Shown: one piece after another, positions 54,803 to 64,000 of the stretch
Layout: each line of letters begins with the position of its first letter
How positions within the stretch are numbered: the stretch's first letter is position 1
From: Aedes albopictus
Taxonomy: Eukaryota > Arthropoda > Insecta > Diptera > Culicidae
Direction: 5' to 3'
Length of the DNA stretch: 64,000 nt
NCBI RefSeq assembly: GCF_035046485.1
Contig: NC_085137.1
Coordinates: forward strand, 493,738,351-493,802,350
Made by a program: the position numbers and the translations under genes
Notes under the pieces: generated by a model
The model's database searches: none
What the model saw: only the letters and a program-made list of their open reading frames with translations
What the model was told of the DNA's origin: nothing

Positions 54803-57800
54803 ATGAGTGCCATGAAAATTATTCAAATAAATCTTCACCACGCGAAGGGTGCTTCAGCTGTGCTCAGCAGAAGATTTATTAGAGAACAGTTAGACGTGGG
54901 ATTAATTCAAGAGCCCTGGGTAAATAATGGAAGGGTAATGGGTTGCTCTTCGCAGAATTGTAGTATCTTGTATGACGAAAGTCAATCTAATCCAAGAACA
55001 GCCATTTTAGTAAGTAGGAGAACAAAATTTGTCCCAATTACTGAGTTTATTACAAGAGACATTGTTGCGATTAAAATGGAGGTCCCAACAATCCAGGGAA
55101 AAACTGAGGTATGTATTGCTTCAGCATATTTTCCAGGAGACGTTGATGATGTGCCTCCATCTTTGGTCGTAAATTTTGTTAATTATTGCAAAAAAATAAA
55201 CGCCCAATTTGTTATAGGGTGTGATGCAAATGCCCATCATACCATATGGAGCAGTACTGATATTAATAAAAGAGGTGAGGATCTCCTGAATTACATTTCG
55301 TCTAATAATATAGACATATGCAATAAAGGGGAATCGCCAACTTTTATTAATGCTATTCGACAAGAAGTTTTAGATCTTACGCTTTGCAGTTATCTGCTAT
55401 CAGATAAGATCGTGAACTGGCATGTTTCTGATGAGGAATCACTGTCAGATCACAAACATATCAGGTTCAATTATAAAGCCGGATCAAATATAATTGAAAG
55501 CTATAGAAACCCAAAGAAAACTAATTGGGACCTCTATCGCTTCTATTTAATGAATGAAAATTCATATGCGGGTGAGCAGATCTTGTCTGTTTCACAGTTG
55601 GAAAATGCCTCTGATGAGATTATTGATAAAATAATCTCATCATATCATGCTAGCTGCCCAATCCGACAGAGGTCATCCAACAGGGATGTCCCTTGGTGGA
55701 ATGATAAGCTGGCAGAACTGAGGAGGAAATCTAGACGGTTGTTCAATAGAGCAAAAGTTACATCTGATTGGGTTCAGTATAAACAAGCCCTTACAGAATA
55801 CAACAGAGAATTGAGGCTAGCCAAACGGAAGGATTGGAGACGGGTATGTGAAGACATCAATAACGCTCCTACAGCTGCAAGGCTTCATAAAGTCCTTTCG
55901 AAAGACCATTCAAATGGTCTTGGCAGTCTTAAAAAGGAAGATGGCAGTTTTACTGTTGACTCTTCTGAAACATTGGAAATCATGATGAGAACTCACTTCC
56001 CAGGGTCGATTCCTTGTTCGGATGAAGAACAGGACTCAGATAAGGTAAGACATGCATGGTCGACCAATGCCTATCAAAAAGCTTGTGAAATCTTCACGCC
56101 GTCGAGGATCGAATGGGCACTGAGTTCTTTTCAACCTTTCAAATCTGCCGGGAAAGATGGAATTTTCCCAGCTTTACTTCAACAGGGAAAAGAGGCGCTT
56201 TGTCCGCTCTTAACCGAAATATTCAGAGCCAGTATTACGTTAACTCACATACCTAAGGCGTGGCGTAAGGTTCGTGTTGTGTTTATCCCAAAAGCTGGCA
56301 AACGGGACAAAACAACTCCAAAAGCCTTCAGACCAATAAGCCTTTCTTGTGTTCTGTTAAAGACTATGGAAAAAATCATGGATGACTTTATTAAGTCAAC
56401 AAGTTTAGTAGAAATGCCTCTTTGCAAATTTCAATATGCTTATCAATCGGGTAAATCTACGATAACGGCGCTACAGTCGTTAGTTAGCAAAGTTGAGAAA
56501 TCGCTTCAAGCCAAGGAAGTAGCCGTGGTTGCTTTTCTCGACATTGAGGGAGCATTCGACAATGCATCCTACAGCTCCATGCGTTCAGCAATGGAAGCAA
56601 GGGGCTTGGATAAACGCATTATTGAATGGATAATATCTATGCTAGAAGATCGGGAAATTTCTACTGATCTAGGAGGTGCGCAGCTATCTGTTAGATCTAT
56701 AAAGGGCTGTCCTCAAGGAGGAGTACTATCGCCCTTACTGTGGTCTTTGGTAGTGGACGAACTCCTTAAAAAGCTAATAAATCAAGGTTTTGAGGTGATA
56801 GGATACGCAGATGATGTGGCCATTTTGGTACGTGGGAAATATGATACTACGATTTCAAATCGGCTTCAACATGCGCTGAATGTTACTCTCAAATGGTGTA
56901 GGAAAGAGGGGTTAAGCGTAAACCCTTCTAAAACTGTTATCGTTCCTTTTACTAGAAGGAAGAAATTACATCTTACCCAACCTTCTTTAGATGGAGTTCA
57001 AATTCAGTTCTCGGAAGAAGTTAAACATCTCGGTGTAACTTTGGACAAAAGATTGAATTGGAATTCTCATCTAAACAAGGTATTAACTAAGGGTACAAAT
57101 GCCCTTTGGGTTTGCAATAAAGCCTTGGGGAAAACCTGGGGGCTGAGACCAAACATGACAAACTGGATTTATGCAGCAATAGTCCGGCCAAAAGTTACAT
57201 ATGCTTCACTTGTATGGTGGCCTAAAACAATCGAGGTAACCGCTCAAAAGAAGCTAAGCAAGCTTCAAAGACTTGCTTGTATATCAATTACAGGGGCCAT
57301 GAAAAGCACACCATCGGTTGCATTAGATGCCCTTCTCAATATGTTACCATTGCACCAATTTGTTCAACTGCAAGCGGCAAAAAGTGCCCTGCAGTTTCTG
57401 CGTCACAACAAACTGCTAGAAGGTGATCTAGTAGGACATTTGAAGATCGTCAAAGACTTCAATTTAAACTCAGATATTAAAACAGTAGAGGATTGGATGA
57501 TAACGAAGACCAACTATGATGTTCCCTTTAATGTGGTTAAACCAAGCCGCAATATTTGGGATTCTGGTGGGCCAAGCTTACGTCCAGGTTCTATTGTATT
57601 TTATACTGATGGGTCTAAGATGGGGGAAAATACTGGTGCTGGAGTTTTTGGCCCAGGTATAAGTAAAGCTATACCAATGGGATGTAGTCCCACTGTGTTT
57701 CAAGCAGAGATTCAAGCCATATTAGAGTGTGCTAATACTTGCCTGAGGAGAAATTACAGATTTGCAAAAATCTGCATCTTCTCAGACAGTCAAGCTGCTC

Positions 57801-58459
57801 TAAATGCGCTAAGGGCATTCACGTGCCAGTCCAAGCTAGTGTGGGAATGCATTCTTTCTCTGAAGCAGTTGGCCAGTAGGAACGAAGTAACATTATACTG
57901 GGTGCCCGGCCATTGCGGAATTCAGGGAAATGAAAACGCCGACAATCTAGCCAGACAGGGTGCAGCATCGAGCTTCGTAGGCCCTGAACCATTCTGTGGA
58001 GTTCCTGAGTGTACTCTTAGGACGAAACTAAAAATATGGGAAATGTCTATGGTAGAAACCAATTGGAATGCCACGGATAGATCCAGACAAGCAAAAAGAT
58101 TTATAAGACCTAGTGCAGCAAAAGCCAGGACCATACTAAATTTAAACAAGAGAGACCTGAGGGTAATAACGGGCCTGATGACCGGTCACTGCCCCAGTAG
58201 GTACCATCTACACAAGATTGGAAAAATCCAATCATCTGAGTGTCGTTTTTGTCAAGGTGAAAACGAAACCGCTGAACATTTACTCTGCTGCTGTGGAGAG
58301 CTATCCAATCAAAGGTTGTCAATATTTGGAAAAGGGTTATTAGAGCCCTTGGAAGTTTGGCAAAGTAATCCTAACAGGGTAATAGACTTTATAAAACGAG
58401 TTGTGCCTAGTTGGGATCGAGTGCGATATCAACAAATGTCCATCACAGCTCAATTGTGA
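54803..58459 (+). CDS. LINE ORF2 (endonuclease, RT, RNase H)
   Basis: 1,218 residues. The apurinic-type endonuclease spans about 1-222, with QEPW at 36-39, GCDANAHH at 139-146 and SDHK at 215-218. The RT has FIPKAGKRDKTTPKAFRPIS, catalytic FLDIEGAF around D580, QGGVLSPLLWSLV and GYADD at 667-671. RNase H follows with YTDGS at 934-938, AEIQAI, FSDSQAALNAL and VPGHCGIQGNENADNLA. The C-terminus has a Cys/His cluster CRFCQGENETAEHLLCC. All catalytic residues I can place are present. The presence of RNase H and lack of ORF1 knuckles favour Loa over Jockey. Confidence 0.95.
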   Translation: MSAMKIIQINLHHAKGASAVLSRRFIREQLDVGLIQEPWVNNGRVMGCSSQNCSILYDESQSNPRTAILVSRRTKFVPITEFITRDIVAIKMEVPTIQGKTEVCIASAYFPGDVDDVPPSLVVNFVNYCKKINAQFVIGCDANAHHTIWSSTDINKRGEDLLNYISSNNIDICNKGESPTFINAIRQEVLDLTLCSYLLSDKIVNWHVSDEESLSDHKHIRFNYKAGSNIIESYRNPKKTNWDLYRFYLMNENSYAGEQILSVSQLENASDEIIDKIISSYHASCPIRQRSSNRDVPWWNDKLAELRRKSRRLFNRAKVTSDWVQYKQALTEYNRELRLAKRKDWRRVCEDINNAPTAARLHKVLSKDHSNGLGSLKKEDGSFTVDSSETLEIMMRTHFPGSIPCSDEEQDSDKVRHAWSTNAYQKACEIFTPSRIEWALSSFQPFKSAGKDGIFPALLQQGKEALCPLLTEIFRASITLTHIPKAWRKVRVVFIPKAGKRDKTTPKAFRPISLSCVLLKTMEKIMDDFIKSTSLVEMPLCKFQYAYQSGKSTITALQSLVSKVEKSLQAKEVAVVAFLDIEGAFDNASYSSMRSAMEARGLDKRIIEWIISMLEDREISTDLGGAQLSVRSIKGCPQGGVLSPLLWSLVVDELLKKLINQGFEVIGYADDVAILVRGKYDTTISNRLQHALNVTLKWCRKEGLSVNPSKTVIVPFTRRKKLHLTQPSLDGVQIQFSEEVKHLGVTLDKRLNWNSHLNKVLTKGTNALWVCNKALGKTWGLRPNMTNWIYAAIVRPKVTYASLVWWPKTIEVTAQKKLSKLQRLACISITGAMKSTPSVALDALLNMLPLHQFVQLQAAKSALQFLRHNKLLEGDLVGHLKIVKDFNLNSDIKTVEDWMITKTNYDVPFNVVKPSRNIWDSGGPSLRPGSIVFYTDGSKMGENTGAGVFGPGISKAIPMGCSPTVFQAEIQAILECANTCLRRNYRFAKICIFSDSQAALNALRAFTCQSKLVWECILSLKQLASRNEVTLYWVPGHCGIQGNENADNLARQGAASSFVGPEPFCGVPECTLRTKLKIWEMSMVETNWNATDRSRQAKRFIRPSAAKARTILNLNKRDLRVITGLMTGHCPSRYHLHKIGKIQSSECRFCQGENETAEHLLCCCGELSNQRLSIFGKGLLEPLEVWQSNPNRVIDFIKRVVPSWDRVRYQQMSITAQL

Positions 58460-58579
58460 CAGGATAATCGATTAGCACCAAATTAAATATGGGTCATACC
58501 ACAATATTCCTAAATAATGGACGCAGTGGTTAAAAGGCTCTACAGATGAGGAAAAAAAAAAAAAAAAAGTTTACTTTTT

Positions 58580-59500
58580 TGAGAACTACTGATGGAATCC
58601 CTCTAGACATTTCTGGCTGGAACCCTCCAGGGTTTATTTCTGGGATTCCCACCTGCAGGGAATCCTCTAGCAATTCCTGGAAGACTCTCAAGAGTAATAA
58701 TTTGAGATATTCCTGATGAAGTAAGTACTTAAGAAATCTCAGCAAAAATTCCCAAACATTTTCTTGTATAAGTTTCTGGAAGAAATCTAGCAGTAATCAC
58801 TGGAATACGAAAAGCGATTACTTGAAGAATCCTTGAAGAATCGCTCATGGATTCACAAACCTCTGAAAGAACTTTAAGTGATTCCCTTGAGAAAACCCAG
58901 TAGGAATCCTAGGAGGATTTTTTGGTGGAACCACAGCAAGCATCCCTAGAGGAATTTGGGGAGGAATTGCTGGAGAAATCTTTTGAGAAATTCTCTCGGA
59001 ATTACAACAGAAATGTCTGATGGGATTCTATTAAAAATTTCTGGGATTACTCCATGCATTTTTCTAGGAGTTGTACTGGTAGTTCATCGATTGGTTTTCG
59101 GCGAGAAATTATTTCTCGCCGAAAACCAATCGATGAACTACCAGCACATCAAATCGCGGCGATTAAAACAATAATAACATTTTCTAGGAGCACTCGAAAT
59201 TCCTGCTGAGCATTCATGAATTTCTACCAAGTTTTCTCCAAGCATTCTTGCTGAAAATTCTCAAGTATTTCTAGATGGTATTTTTGTAATTATTTTTCTT
59301 AGGAATCCACCTGGGATTCCTAAAGGATTTCTAGCTTAAAAAACTCCTTCATGCCTTATTGTAGGATTTTTTCATTTTTTTATTTGTAAATTTCAACTTC
59401 TTGTAGGATTTTCACCACGAGCCTGGAAAAATCACAGTAGCATTCCAGGAACAATTTTATCAGAATATCTCAAAGGAATATGAAGAAGATTTCCAGATTA
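58580..59500. repeat. degenerate GGAATTCC array, right flank of LINE
   Basis: The array into which the LINE inserted continues here, interrupted by the palindrome at 59076-59144. Confidence 0.75.
59076..59144. repeat. perfect 34-bp palindrome, 1-nt loop
   Basis: CTGGTAGTTCATCGATTGGT... (59076-59109) pairs perfectly with 59111-59144 around a single T. Such a tight perfect palindrome is unstable in DNA and hard to clone. Confidence 0.95.
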
Positions 59501-59631
59501 ACGAGATAAATTCATAGAAGACTACAAGTCGGACTCCGGAGTCAGGTTCTGAAGCTATTCAAACATATATCTGACAAACAGAATGCTGTACAAAGCTTTC
59601 AAAATTTCATTTACGAAAAGTTCATAAACAA

Positions 59632-60823
59632 ACCGCCCAGCCAACCACATATCGTAAATCATTGTGTGGAAAAAATCGTATATTTTCATATATCGAATCA
59701 GAATTGTATAATAATATGCATATTTGTTGATAATGATTGCGTAAAATCGCATTTTATGCCAAATGAAATTACAATTTCGATTTCATTTCATATAGTCGTC
59801 TCCGATCATAAAAGGTGCTAGATATAATCGGTAGGATCGCAGTGTTGAGTGTTGAGCTTCAAGTTCGGTAGCACCGTATATGTGATTTCTTTGAATCGTG
59901 AAAATGGTCGCTTTACATCGTATATAAATCTGCTAAATCGAGCTGTCTTCCTAGAGGTATGATCAAAATCGGTGCAATCGTATACAACGATAAAAATATT
60001 GTATATTGATCGTTTGTGTCATACTTGCGTCGTATACGAAGTGAACGAAATCGTATATTCATTTTTACAGTCGTATATGATTGCTACTGCACTTTTAATT
60101 GTCGAATTTTAATCTCGGAAATCGTAAATGGTTTTGTTTACATATTTGTATGATGGAGGAGAGGAAAACTTTTTATTCATCATTCATTTTTTTTTTGTTG
60201 TTGATACATGCCAACTATGGTAGCAATAATTTCAACCAAATATTTAGGTTTTCATACTATTTACATACAGCAGCTTACTTATAATAAGTGCAGAAAAGAT
60301 TCCAACAGCGATGTGAATTCCGAGCCTCTTGCATGACACCACTTTTGTTGCCACTCAATGCACAACAACAACGCTCCCACCACAAGTCCCGCACCGTATC
60401 ATGCTAATTTTTATTCGTTTCATCCCATTCACTTTGAACTCTCTACTTCCAACTTGGCAATATAGCCAATAGAGATAACGCGCAGTTCACAATCAAAGGA
60501 CCTAAGTTTGATTCCCATTGAAAACCATTTGTTTTTTTTTTTAATTTGAAAATCTTGAGTCGTATATCGGTACACCCAATCGTAATAAGATCATGCAAAT
60601 CGTATATTTAGATGGATAAAATTGGCGAAATCGTAGATTTTTTTTCGAGAAATCGTAAATCATGTTGGATGAAATCGCAGTAATCGTATATATGTTTCGA
60701 TATGGCCTCCACTTTAGTATGTATATGCCTGTTTCGTGCATTGAATACGATTTCTTTGGTGCTATATATGTGTGACTATTTCAGTTGCAATTTCGATATA
60801 GAAACCAAATTGCTGGCTGGGCG
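59632..60823. mobile_element. ~1.2-kb element with CGCCCAGCCA termini
   Basis: The left end CCGCCCAGCCAACCA and inverted right end CGCCCAGCCAGC form a short terminal repeat. The interior is rich in TCGTATAT and ATATACGA phrases on both strands, with no coding frame. It abuts the MITE at 60821, which has almost the same termini. Confidence 0.55.
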
Positions 60824-60980
60824 CCCAGACAACCAGTAATCGTATAAGATGTTGCATAAGATGATAAAGTGGAGGCCATATGCGTACATGCCTCCATTTA
60901 GGCGCATATAAAATGTACGCATATCGCCTCCACTTTAACATCTTATGCAACATCTTATACGATCACTGGTTGACTGGGCG
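60821..60980. mobile_element. 160-bp MITE with ~66-bp arms
   Basis: Arms 60821-60887 and 60915-60980: CGCCCAGACAACCAGTAATC, TAAGATGTTGCATAAGATG and GGAGGCCATATGCGTAC are inverted on the right. The termini resemble those of the neighbouring larger element, suggesting mobilisation by the same transposase (inference). Confidence 0.8.
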
Positions 60981-61050
60981 GGAATCGAACCCATCACCCC
61001 AAGCTTGGCCCTGATTCATACCCACGCCTGTACAACTGTAGCCATATGCG
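60980..61050 (-). mobile_element. tRNA-related SINE head (reverse)
   Basis: On minus, GGCGCATATGGCTACAGTTG is an A-box-like start and GGGTTCGATTCCCGCC a strong B box. The body is cut off by the MITE. Confidence 0.6.
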
Positions 61051-61973
61051 CCGAAAACTCTTGATTTCCTAAATATAGTCAAAAACTTTTTTGGCGCAAA
61101 AGATTCTCTCTCACCCTTCTGTTACGTTAGACGTTCTTTTGGTTAAGTTTCATAAAAAAACATAGTAAATAATTGACCAGGAGCTACAAATTTTACTGGA
61201 AATTTCTCAAAGATTCCTACAGTAAATTTTTCTTCAAGTTTTTCTGTGTTTCAATTAAATCAGTAAAATGTAATGCTACACACACTGTCGTATTGTACTT
61301 GAAGACACCAAAGAGTTCATTTACTACAAAATAATAATCGGATTAATCTAAATTTTTCGAAAAACGCCGAAAACCACAGGTTGAACATATTGTAATAATT
61401 GATCCGATAGCAGCAATCTACTTTTAAACTTGTCTCCTCAATCCCCACATCCAAACGAAGCACTCAATTTTCAATGGCCCATGCACTCATTACAGATGCA
61501 CCCGACCGAAATCAATTCTGCCGGCATTTCGCGGGCATCCCGGCTAGAGGATCAGATCAGAGCTTTCCCACTCTCCATCCGCATGGGTGTTGTATGTATA
61601 CCGAAATTATGGTTGTTGGTTGGTTTGTTTATAGGATGCACCTCGTGCTGGTGCCTAGTGATGATAGCAAGCTGACCCGGCTGCCCCCTAACCGACGACT
61701 CTGGTTTTGGTTCGGAAGTTTCAAAACAATGATATTGCTAGGGTTGGTGGATGGCTTGACTGGCTTTGGTTTGAAGTGCCTTGTGCTTTTGAATGAGCAA
61801 ACTGTTCTGGATTAGAGCTGCCACCCTGGAAAGAAAATCCCATCACTAAACAAATTGAGTTTTGAAAGCTGAGCGCAAGTAGAAGTCTAGAAGAGCTGCG
61901 TTGGCGTACAGTATGGATTGGGATTACGCTGTTTGTGACTATTACAAATATTGTGAACTCTACGTCATGGCTG
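61050..61973. other. low-repeat island
   Basis: 61430-61830 has balanced base composition and no repeats. Frames of 81 and 113 aa lie there on plus, overlapping, without a domain I recognise or clear splice sites. It may be host regulatory or untranslated sequence. Confidence 0.4.
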
Positions 61974-61981
61974 ACCCAGGA

Positions 61982-62156
61982 TTTTTTTTATCTGTATTAA
62001 CGCGATTTTTGACCCTAGGCTAGTTCATCTCGGGACGCTTTACTTCCCTTCCGAAGGAAGAACTCACGTTTTATGAGTTTGGTGGGAGTGAGATTCGATC
62101 CCAGGTCCTCAGCGCGATAGACACGTGCTTTGTTCACCACACCAGATCCTCTTCCC
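61982..62156 (-). mobile_element. tRNA-derived SINE with TSD
   Basis: A 175-bp insertion between direct repeats ACCCAGGA (61974-61981, 62157-62164), with poly(T) at the left. Same family as 15507-15686. Confidence 0.85.
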
Positions 62157-62164
62157 ACCCAGGA

Positions 62165-63075
62165 ATTTGACTAATGTGGTATCAAGAGTGTTTTCAAAAC
62201 GCAAAATATGAAAAGGTTTAAATAATCCAAAGAGACAAATGGACAAACAAATCTATACGGAACTTATACTAGCCTCTAGACCAGCCTCATGACAAAAGCA
62301 AGTTAATTCGTACTGTTTTAATCCACACTTTAAACCAAATCACGTTCCGGCAAGCTGATGATGCTGCCCGGTAGTCAACGGCTGCATTGGAGTGTTTCTA
62401 TCAGACTGACTGTGATGGTCAAACGGGTAACGGTAGCACGCCTTCTTTCGATGCTAGCTCGTCCATCCTCCTCTACAGAGGGGTTTCCGTGCATTTCCTC
62501 GTGTTATTTGTGATTCATCCGATAGTGCTGGTGAACTTTGCGCTTTCGGGAACGGATTCTGTGTCATGATCCGTCCAGAGCATTTTGGTTATCTCGACGT
62601 CGGTTTTTTCGAAAGTGAAAATTTTGGTTGTTTTGTACGGACACTGTTTCCATCGGAGTTCGACCGGTTTCGAATGATGCAGGTCATTTGGGTGATAGGT
62701 CGCCAAAGACTGAACTCTCAAATCTTAATTGAACAAATGTCCGACACTTATGAATTTCAGCACGAGGCTGGTTCATCCCCGTTTTGAGTAGTAAATCAGT
62801 TAAGATTTTCTAGTTAGGACGGATTTACTAAACTCACCTTAATCTCTATACTCAACTCAACTAAACGCGGAAGTTTTGAAATAGATTTAGTCCGATTGGT
62901 TTTGAACCATCGTGATGTGGATAATCTGTCGGACACTGTTTTTGAACTCTTTCACCATTACCAAGCATGACTTTTTTACATTGCCAAAGCCATTTTTACC
63001 AGAAAACCTCAAATACCTTGAAGCTAACTTGTTATCCTATAATACACGGATCATTCGGGCAGCTATTCTCATTTG
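62165..63075. other. unassigned DNA
   Basis: No array or element ends. Small frames at 62387-62569 and 62566-62787 have no support beyond being open. Confidence 0.35.
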
Positions 63076-63084
63076 AGCGGGTTA

Positions 63085-63345
63085 TGTACAAAAGGCTGAA
63101 TTACGAAAGGCTGCAGACGCGCCAACTTGGTCAAATTATTGGGGGGCAAAGCCTGGTTTTTCTGATTTTCTGGTATGGGAAAATCGAAAAATTGTCTAAT
63201 ATTGGGGGGGGGGGCAAAACCATGTTTGCCTCCCCCCTCCTTAAGTTGGCGCCTATGAAAGGCTGTAATAATAAAAGGCTGAAACACGAAAGGCTGAAGT
63301 TATGAAAGGCTGAGTGCATCAAAAGGCTGATACAACATAAGTGAA
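63085..63345 (+). repeat. AAAGGCTGA minisatellite with nested MITE
   Basis: Units such as CGAAAGGCTGAAGTTATGAA repeat about seven times at spacing of 16-20 bp. A block at about 63118-63254 with inverted GGCGCCAACTT ends and G-rich interior (TTGGGGGGGGGGGC) interrupts it. The reverse complement phrase (CAGCCTTTCGCAATTTCAGC) appears at 63972-63991. Confidence 0.75.
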
Positions 63346-64000
63346 ATAGTGATTCGACTAGTTTTCAAACATACCAGCCTAAAGACTAACATCAACACTA
63401 ACAACTCAGAGAAATAGACGTATCACTCCAATTGACAATAATTACATACATTCATTGATGCTTCGATCTATTTGAAAATTTGCTTGTTGATCGATTACCC
63501 CGTAGCACTCGCTGAGTTTTGCTTGAGCTTTACGATTGACCGTCCCTTAGTTCATGGTTGGCCAAACTAAGCCATTTTGGGGGAACGTGCTTCAGTTATT
63601 ATGTTATGAATAAGAAAGTTTTAAGACTGGTCATAATGCTATGGATTATTGAATGCCTACATTATTAAAACAGTAGTTTTCAAAAGAATTGAATATATTT
63701 CAAAGAAGGGGAAATCTCTGATGATATTGTTAAGAGCTGTAATGACAACAATCTTCAAAACAACATGACTCGAAAGAATAGCTCATGTCTAAAGAAGGAA
63801 AAATTATCATCACTTTTCATAATGAAAATTTTCAAGACTCCCTTAGGCATTGAGTATCTTCGTACCTGTTACACGATATGCCAAGCTGAGAAGCAGGCTT
63901 GATTTCAGTTTGGGCGTTACTCCAAGAAAAGGAAGACGTGCTATAACTTATATATGCATTTTCATATTTTCAGCCTTTCGCAATTTCAGCCTTATGTTGA
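63346..64000. other. unassigned DNA between inverted AAAGGCTGA blocks
   Basis: AT-rich. A short piece of the 47640 SINE (GAGAAGCAGGCTTG) at about 63888-63902. The final 30 bp carry the minisatellite in inverted orientation, so this may be the interior of an element running off the window. Confidence 0.45.

Larger units (their letters stand above)
53134..58568 (+). mobile_element. full-length Loa-clade LINE (Lian/Bilbo-like)
   Basis: 5,435 bp flanked by the 10-bp direct repeat GTTTACTTTT (53124-53133, 58569-58578), with a 17-base poly(A) tail (58552-58568). A short 5' leader is followed by two intact ORFs separated by a 76-bp A-rich spacer. The domain order (ORF1; endonuclease-RT-RNase H-zinc) fits the I/Loa group. 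Nothing in either ORF is visibly broken, so the copy could be active. Inserted in a GAATTCC array outside the host gene. Confidence 0.9.

Overview
This window looks like nuclear DNA from an Aedes-type mosquito. It is dominated by transposable elements, foldback elements, tRNA-derived SINEs and short-period arrays, and the few host exons are separated by very long introns. The organism call rests on the style of the repeats (short arrays built on GAATTCCCGGAGGAA-like units, CCAAGATGGCGGC repeats, SINEs ending in a box-B-like GATTCGATCCCAGG), a BEL/Pao element, a Loa-like LINE and a DD37E mariner relative. I could not run a database search, so the species is not fixed.

Host gene. Seven exons on the minus strand join in a consistent reading frame: 44773-44722 (ATG), 22145-21681, 21619-21513, 21441-21266, 21206-21077, 11663-11530 and 9926-9855. 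All have GT..AG borders and every split codon is compatible. The product is at least 378 residues: an acidic N-terminus, an Asn/Ser/His-rich stretch, then conserved-looking Ser/Thr-rich motifs. I do not recognise the family. Intron 1 is about 22.6 kb and holds an entire BEL retrotransposon. Intron 5 is about 9.4 kb and holds a DD37E transposon and a large composite repeat. The single-copy, GC-richer DNA at about 44.8-46.9 kb is the likely promoter and 5' leader.

Layout. 1-9 kb: 145-bp tandem repeats, dispersed elements with a GCCTTTCTCGTAC terminus, a 24-bp array and a 1.2-kb foldback. 9.8-22.1 kb: exons 7 to 2 with repeats between them. 22-32 kb: repeat-filled intron 1 with an RTE-like LINE fragment and a plus-strand GC-rich block that resembles a promoter plus leader exon. 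32.3-41.7 kb: a BEL/Pao element (minus strand) with 419-bp LTRs that are nearly identical and a GCCAC target duplication. 41.7-53 kb: exon 1, several MITEs and SINEs. 53.1-58.6 kb: an apparently complete Loa-clade LINE with two intact ORFs, a poly(A) tail and a 10-bp target duplication. 58.6-64 kb: foldbacks, SINEs and an AAAGGCTGA minisatellite.

Most notable: a 1,623-bp foldback inserted inside the gag-pol reading frame of the BEL element. It has a 5-bp duplication (CGATG) and its ends read CACAGTG and CACAATG, which matches the hallmarks of the Transib/RAG superfamily. Other well-resolved insertions include a 172-bp MITE whose empty site is present elsewhere in the window, a TA-flanked 427-bp MITE with two 205-bp arms, and a tRNA-like cloverleaf held between 60-bp inverted repeats.
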